Assembly: GCA_018398765.1 (NCBI GenBank)
Contig: JAHBMJ010005873.1
Location: forward strand, 34,515-57,856
Length of the DNA stretch: 23,342 nt
Direction: 5' to 3'
Source: Chromera velia
Taxonomy: Eukaryota > Sar > Chromeraceae
Part shown: positions 18,659 through 23,342 of the stretch, one piece after another
Numbering within the stretch: the first letter of the stretch is position 1
How the letters are laid out: each line of letters starts with the position of its first letter
Position numbers and translations under genes: made by a program
The notes under the pieces: generated by a model
The model's input: the letters and a program-made list of their open reading frames with translations, nothing else
Databases searched by the model: none
What the model was told of the DNA's origin: nothing

Positions 18659-21600
18659 ATGTCGTGCGGTCTACTTCCTCTCGCTGACGACCTTGTTGAC
18701 TTTTTTGTGGACGGCGTGTTGAAGGGCGATCCAGTCTTTCTTGAATGCAAACGCTCGGCCATCGACTTGGCAACACACTTGGAAAAGGAGAAGGACAAGC
18801 CAGAGAGACAACAGAGAGGGAAGGCCGAGAGCGCGGAGGCAGATGCGCAAGAGCAAGCACGGTTGTTGGAGGCGGTCAACGGAGTTGTGCAGAGAGAGGA
18901 ATTCGCCAACCACATAAAAAGCGCGGCGTACCGGTTTTACCTCGGCACAGAGGGACTCAAACTCAGGCGCAAAGCCCGTCTCTGTCTGGGAGGCCCTCAA
19001 GGTGGGTAGAGGGAATGTGTGTGTGGGGGGTCAAGAATGGCAGAGAGAAAGGAAAAGAGGGAGAAGGAAGTAGGGACCGAACGAAGAAACGGCAGAGGGA
19101 CTGAAAAAACCAAACAAAGAAGGAATGGCAGACAGAATGAAGCAAGGCAGGACGGAGGAATGCAAGAAAAACAGGAGGCAAGGAAGTCTATCTACGCAGC
19201 CTTTTGTGGAGAGAAAAGGGTATAAAGAAAATACGACTTCGGAGGGCCGTGCGTCCACGTATCCCTGTTTACGTCCCTGTCCGTTCGTTCATTTGCCCGT
19301 CCGTCTATCCCTCTGCCTGCAGGTTCACTCGGCATACCTGAGTCAGTGTTCCAACAACCCAAAACGGGTGAGTGGGTATCTGGGAGTGCAGGTAGGGGTG
19401 GAAGTGTTTTTTCTCAAATTTGTATTTCCTTTTCCCTTCTCCGTTCTCTCATTTCCCTGTTCTGCTTTGACGTCCTGTCGCCCCGCATCAAGCACTCCAG
19501 TGTCTTGGCATCAGTCCTCACACTCGATCAGCCCTTCAGTTACCCTCTCTCTGCCTTTCTCTTTGTGTCCCTTTTCTTCCTCTCCCTCAACCCTTTCCCC
19601 CCCTCCCCCGGGCCCTCTGTGACTCCGTCCGTCCGTCCGTCCGTCCGTCGGTCTACGCATCATCGATCGATCAGCAATCCAGATGGATCCGCCTGCCTGC
19701 CTGCCTGCAGGGTCCTTTGATGCCCACGCAGGGCTGATCGATGCGAGGTCGAAGTGGGCAGCGCGGCTGCGGAAGGTTCGTGTTAGAAAGAAAGGGGAGG
19801 GGTGTGTGGTCGTTTGGGAGCTCAAATGTGCAAACCCTCTGCCTCTGAGGGTCCTCCTCTCTGCTTTGGAGTGAGTGAGTGAGGTGGCAGGGAAGAATTA
19901 AGTGACCTCAGTTTGGTTGGTTTGTCTTCCTCCTGTGTTTTTTCTATTTCAGCTGGTGGAATGTCTGTCAGGGAGGGACCTGGCACACCGGAACGAACTT
20001 TTTGTTTTTGCTTTCATACAGAATTCTTTTTCAGGGAGCGCTGAAAAAGAATTCTGTATGAAAGTAAACGCATGAACTGTCAGGGAGGGACCTGGCACAA
20101 CGGAACGAACTTTTTGAGATTTGGCTTCTTTCTGAACCTTGCGTCTTCTCTCTTATTTCTCTGTTTCTTTTCAGTTCCTTCCAGCGTGTCTTGCTGCTTG
20201 GCCATTCTTTTCTTCTGTCGCTTTTTTTTTCTTCCTCCCTTCCTTTTGCTTCCCCTTCCTTTCTTCCGTCTTCCTTTCCGGAATTGCGACTTCTCTGCAT
20301 TCATTCATTCATTCATTTTCAGACCGAATTCTTCTTTCTGTCTTCCTTCCTTCCAGGAATTGCGACTTCTCTGCATTCATTCATTCATTCATTTTCAGAC
20401 CGAATTCTTCTTTCTGTCTTCCTTCCTTCCAGGAATTGCGACTTCTCTGTATTCATTCATTCATTTTCAGACCGAATTCTTCTTTCTGTCTTCCTTCCTT
20501 CCAGGAATTGCGACTTCTCTGCAGGGAGCAGACGCAACCTGTGCTCAGGTCTGTTTGTCTGCTTAGTTTTCTGGCTGTGCATGCGTGGGTGTGTCTGCTT
20601 AATTGTCTGTTTGAAAGTCAGGGGAGCGATTTGGGAGGATCAGTCAGGTCGGGAGGATTTGTTCAGGCAGTTCAGGAAGAAAGAAGAATAAATACAACAT
20701 GTTGGCAGGTGAAAGGGAGAGAGGGACTGGTTTTGCTAAACGACGCGAAAGAGAAAACGTTTACACATGACGCAGGTCTATTAGTATTTATCTGACGGCT
20801 CAGGACATGCATCAAACAAATAAATGATGCACGCATGGACGCATCCAAATAAGTGACGCACGCACATATATTCATCTGACGGCTCAGTACATGCATCAAA
20901 CAAACAAATAAATGAATGAATGTGTGATTGCAGAGTGAGGCAACCAGAAAATGAACCAGAAGAAGTGCAGACACGGCCCCTTGCGGAAATGCCGGAGCTC
21001 TACCAAGTCCGTCTTTTGTCTCGTCTCGTTTCATTGTTTTTCCTCCCTCCCCCCTTTGCTCTCTCTGGCTTTCTGTCTCTCCTCTCGCGTGGAGGGCTCG
21101 AGGCCTAGGTGTATCCCATGCAACCAATAAGTCGGGGGGGGTTCCCCTTCCTTCTCTTTCTCTCTCTGCTGTTTGGTTTCGCAGAATCCAGTCTAACTCT
21201 TGTGGTTTTTTTTTTTGTTCACACAAGATCTTCCCTTTGTTTGAGAATATCCTTAGAGATGTTTTTATTCGTCCGTGAACCCAGACTCACTTTCTTCTTT
21301 CTTCTGCCTCTCTTTTTTTTCATCTTCTCATCGACTCTTGGCTTTTGCTTCCGTTCCTTTTTTTTTTTGCCTGCCCTCTTTCTTTCTTTCTTTCTTTCTT
21401 TTCTTCCTTTCTTTCTTTCTTTCTTTCTTTCTTTCTGTTTGTCTGTCTGCCTGCCTGTCTGTCTGTCTGTCTGTCCGTCTTTCTTTCTTTCTTTCTTTCT
21501 TTCTTTCCTCTTTTCATCCCTCCCTCTGCACTGCAGGCCGCTCTCTCGTTCCAGCCCTCCTACTCCCCGTCTGTGCGTCTGCCTGGCTCCCTCGGGCTTT

Positions 21601-22709
21601 CTTCCTCTGTTCCTCCTCCGTCCTCCCCCTCTGGCTCCAGTAGCTCGGCAGGGGGGGCAGGGGGGACGGCAGGGGATTTGGGGAAAGGGGGTGGTTCTTC
21701 TTCTGTGCCTGTGCAGAAAGGGGGCGGTGCGGTGCTCGTGTCTGACCTCGTGAAGGCAGTCAGGGGGGGAGGCTGGAAGGACAGAGAGAAGCAGCAAGGG
21801 GCCCATCAGAGTGAAGGAGAGAGGGCGAAAGGAGGGAGTCAGAAGGAAGGAGGAGACGGAAAAGAAAAGGATAAGGTGAGCAACGAGAACGAGGCGGACA
21901 AGCAGAAGCGAAATCAAGGGGGGGAGAATCTCGCTCTGCTGAACTCTTCTTGGTGCTGTGTGAAGGCGCTGCTCCCGACAGGTCGGTCGGTCGGTTGGGT
22001 GAAGTTGGTTGGGTGTGCATACAGCTCTGTATGTGTTTATTTTCGCAGGCTTACTTGCAGTCAAACTTCTTCGTCAAAACTTTTCTTCCTGCCACAGGTG
22101 GGTGGAATCCTGTAGTTGTCTTTTCATACGTTTTATCTGGAAGGGGACGCAAATTTATTCCCGTCTCCATTCGCGTAGTCCCCTTTCGTTACTCTTCGCA
22201 TTTTTGGGGTTTCTTTTGTGTGTTGTCAGTAGGTGTTTTCTTGGCTCCAGTGTCTCTTTTAGTGACAATCACTTGTTGTACTATCGATAAACTTCCTTTT
22301 GCCATACTCATCTTTGAGAGTCTGTCTCTCTGTTTGTTCAGATTCCCTGTGGACTCTGCGAAAGAAATACTGGATGTTTTTGGATATGTTTGGAATATCC
22401 AGATAAAAATGTCTCTCTGTTTGTTCAGATTCCCTGTGGACTCTGCGAAAGAAATACTGGGAACTGGGAGTTGAATATCCACAGGTGGGTGGGGGGGTGC
22501 ATGGGGGGGGGTCTGTCTGCTTGGATGGAGGCTTTGCATGGGCGATTCTGTCTCTGTCTCTCTCTGTCTCTCTCTGGGCGGAAGGGTCTTCGTGTGTCTA
22601 CCCAGATTGTGCCTGCCCTCCCTCCACTCTTCCCTCCCTCGCTTTTGCTTTGGTCGATAGATTTGGCTGGAGAGGACAGACTTCGCCTCTCCTTTCTTCA
22701 CTTCATGGC

Positions 22710-22758
<49 letters not shown>

Positions 22759-22779
22759 TGTGTGTGCGCGTGTGTGTGC

Positions 22780-22819
<40 letters not shown>

Positions 22820-23342
22820 ATAGGAGTGGATTCGGAGTCAAAATTTCTTCAAGCTCGCACGGAGAGGGCAAAGCGAATGATGAAGAAGGTCGGTTGGTTG
22901 GGGAGTTTGCCATATTGGTTGCACGCGTACCTTTTTTTTTTCTTTCTCGAGCTGTCATTCAAGCTGTCTATCGCGCGTTTTTCGTCTCCTCGCTTCTTCA
23001 TCTGCGCAAGATGGTGTAGGCCTGCACCCGAATCGAACAATTGATTTGCATACATATATAACATGACGAGAATTTTTCATTCATTTATTCATCTTCCTTC
23101 TCTGTCTGTCCCTTTTTTTTTCGTTCATGCAGCCCGATGCTGGTCGCATGGCCAGATTCCTCCGGAGGGGCGTGCCCGCTGGGTGCCGTCTCTCCTTCTG
23201 GAATTTTGTGCTTCTGGGAGACGGGGAGGAGAGGAGACAGGTGCGTGCATGTAGGTATGTATCTACGTGGAAAGACGTTCCTTTTTCTTTTTGATCCGCC
23301 TGCGTGTACGGCAGAAGAGGAGAAGTCGGTGGGTTCATGCAC
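18659..23342 (+). CDS. TBC-domain protein (putative Rab GTPase-activating), 3' end outside window
   Basis: Exons: 18659-19001, 19323-19367, 19711-19775, 19953-20003, 20505-20548, 20934-21006, 21537-21875, 22049-22097, 22429-22484, 22820-22888, 23133-23240 and probably 23315 onward. Phases agree throughout, giving 414 codons before the last partial exon. Residues 1-114 are mostly helical and charged (DDLVDFFVDGVLKGDP, then a Lys/Glu/Gln-rich run). About 208-320 is a Ser/Gly/Lys-rich linker. Later exons give AYLQSNFFVKTFLPAT and DSLWTLRKKYWELGVEYPQ. Residues 386-407 (RFLRRGVPAGCRLSFWNFVL plus LG) match the opening of TBC domains: basic residues, G-(I/V)-P, an Arg, then W and L-L-G. The catalytic Arg and Gln fingers would lie beyond the window. 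TBC proteins stimulate GTP hydrolysis by Rab GTPases in membrane traffic. The exon 4 donor (GTTTTT) is weak, so that border is uncertain. Confidence 0.7.
19965..20116 (+). repeat. 40-bp exon duplication flanking a perfect hairpin insert
   Basis: 19965-20004 and 20077-20116 (one mismatch, CACACCGG/CACAACGG) both encode LSGRDLA(H/Q)RNELF. The 72-bp spacer holds a perfect inverted repeat with 24-bp arms at 20011-20034 and 20041-20064 and a 6-nt loop GGAGCG. Left arm starts CTTTCATACAGAATTC. Right arm ends in GAATTCTGTATGAAAG, followed by TAAACGCATG, which creates GAAA/GTAAAC, a possible donor. The first copy is contiguous with exon 4. Confidence 0.95.
20281..20520 (+). repeat. Tandem ladder of splice acceptor plus exon start, four copies
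   Basis: GAATTGCGACTTCTCTG starts at 20281, 20357, 20433 and 20505 (periods 76, 76, 72). The last three copies are preceded by CTTCCTTCCTTCCAG, so each has a full acceptor; the first has CCG instead of CAG. Between copies is ATTCATT microsatellite plus TTTTCAGACCGAATTCTTCT. Only the last copy continues into the exon that ends at 20548. Confidence 0.95.
20791..20912. repeat. Intronic direct duplication, about 31 bp or more
   Basis: ATCTGACGGCTCAGGACATG followed by CATCAAACAAA occurs at 20791, and again at 20875 with one change (AGGACA/AGTACA). The spacer is about 50 bp. It lies just upstream of the exon at 20934 and does not include the exon. Confidence 0.85.
21363..21512. repeat. TTTC and TCTG/CTGC tetranucleotide runs
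   Basis: TTTC runs on both sides of a TCTG/CCTG block, just before the acceptor CACTGCAG of the exon at 21537. The intron is 530 bp. Confidence 0.95.
22324..22460 (+). repeat. 50-bp perfect duplication of acceptor plus exon start
   Basis: 22324-22373 and 22411-22460 are identical. Each has CTCTGTTTGTTCAG followed by the exon codons for DSLWTLRKKYW. The 37-bp spacer has an imperfect inverted repeat (TTGGATAT ... ATATCCAG). Only the second copy runs on into the rest of the exon, to 22484. The first has no clear donor. Confidence 0.95.
22707..22817. repeat. TC then TG dinucleotide repeat in intron
   Basis: A TC run (about 22711-22741) passes into a TG run with a few GCG interruptions and ends directly in the acceptor TGTGTGCAG before the exon at 22820. 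The repeat itself thus provides the sequence next to the splice site. Confidence 0.95.

Noticed and set aside
20281-20520. CRISPR-like array because of evenly spaced repeats
   Set aside because: The spacers are the same microsatellite-type sequence, and the setting is eukaryotic intron/exon DNA.

Overview
The window looks like nuclear DNA from a eukaryote with intron-rich genes. There are no bacterial operons or ribosome binding sites. Coding sequence is cut into short exons of 24-600 nt with GT...AG borders, and introns and spacers are full of tetranucleotide repeats (TCTG/CAGA, GACT/GTCA, CTGC, ATGT). The overall style recalls chromerid/alveolate algae such as Chromera velia. That assignment is an impression from genome style, not a demonstrated match.

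Layout. 1-1290 is a long TCTG-type satellite. 1276-5108 holds a chain of small minus-strand exons that join in consistent phase (gene 1, unknown, low-complexity Ser/Pro/Gly-rich). 5198-5709 is coding-like on the minus strand, but frame and connections are uncertain. 6252-6981 carries two more minus-strand exons with a charged, probably coiled-coil segment (gene 2, perhaps the 5' part of gene 1). 6560-6910 is GACT repeat. 7000-8490 has only weak candidates. 8494-8955 is a short plus-strand intronless ORF of unknown function. 8960-10400 is mostly low complexity. 10421-11207 is a 57-bp minisatellite of 14 units. 11640-12790 is an AT-rich island without convincing genes.

12801-17896 is a well-supported nine-exon minus-strand gene. 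The joined exons give 2187 nt (728 aa) with every phase matching: a secreted or membrane-targeted protein with repeated Trp/Tyr/Asp-rich beta-strand-like segments, family not recognised. About 760 bp separate it from a divergent plus-strand gene starting at 18659. That gene has at least eleven exons and runs off the right end; the start of a TBC (Rab-GAP-type) domain lies in exon 11.

The most interesting signal is structural. At about eleven places, mostly at exon borders, 21-72 bp are directly duplicated around a 37-90 bp spacer. The duplicated piece often contains a splice acceptor plus exon start, or an exon end plus donor. Two spacers far apart (4343-4390 and 20005-20076) share a sequence that runs 32 bp once one flank is included, and one of them is a perfect 24-bp-stem hairpin. 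Related motifs lie in spacers at 17206-17292 and 20310-20500. This may be a family of very short inserted elements that copy splice junctions and create candidate new or alternative exons. A second genome-level signal is a donor consensus of GTNNGT that often extends into a GTNN tetranucleotide run.
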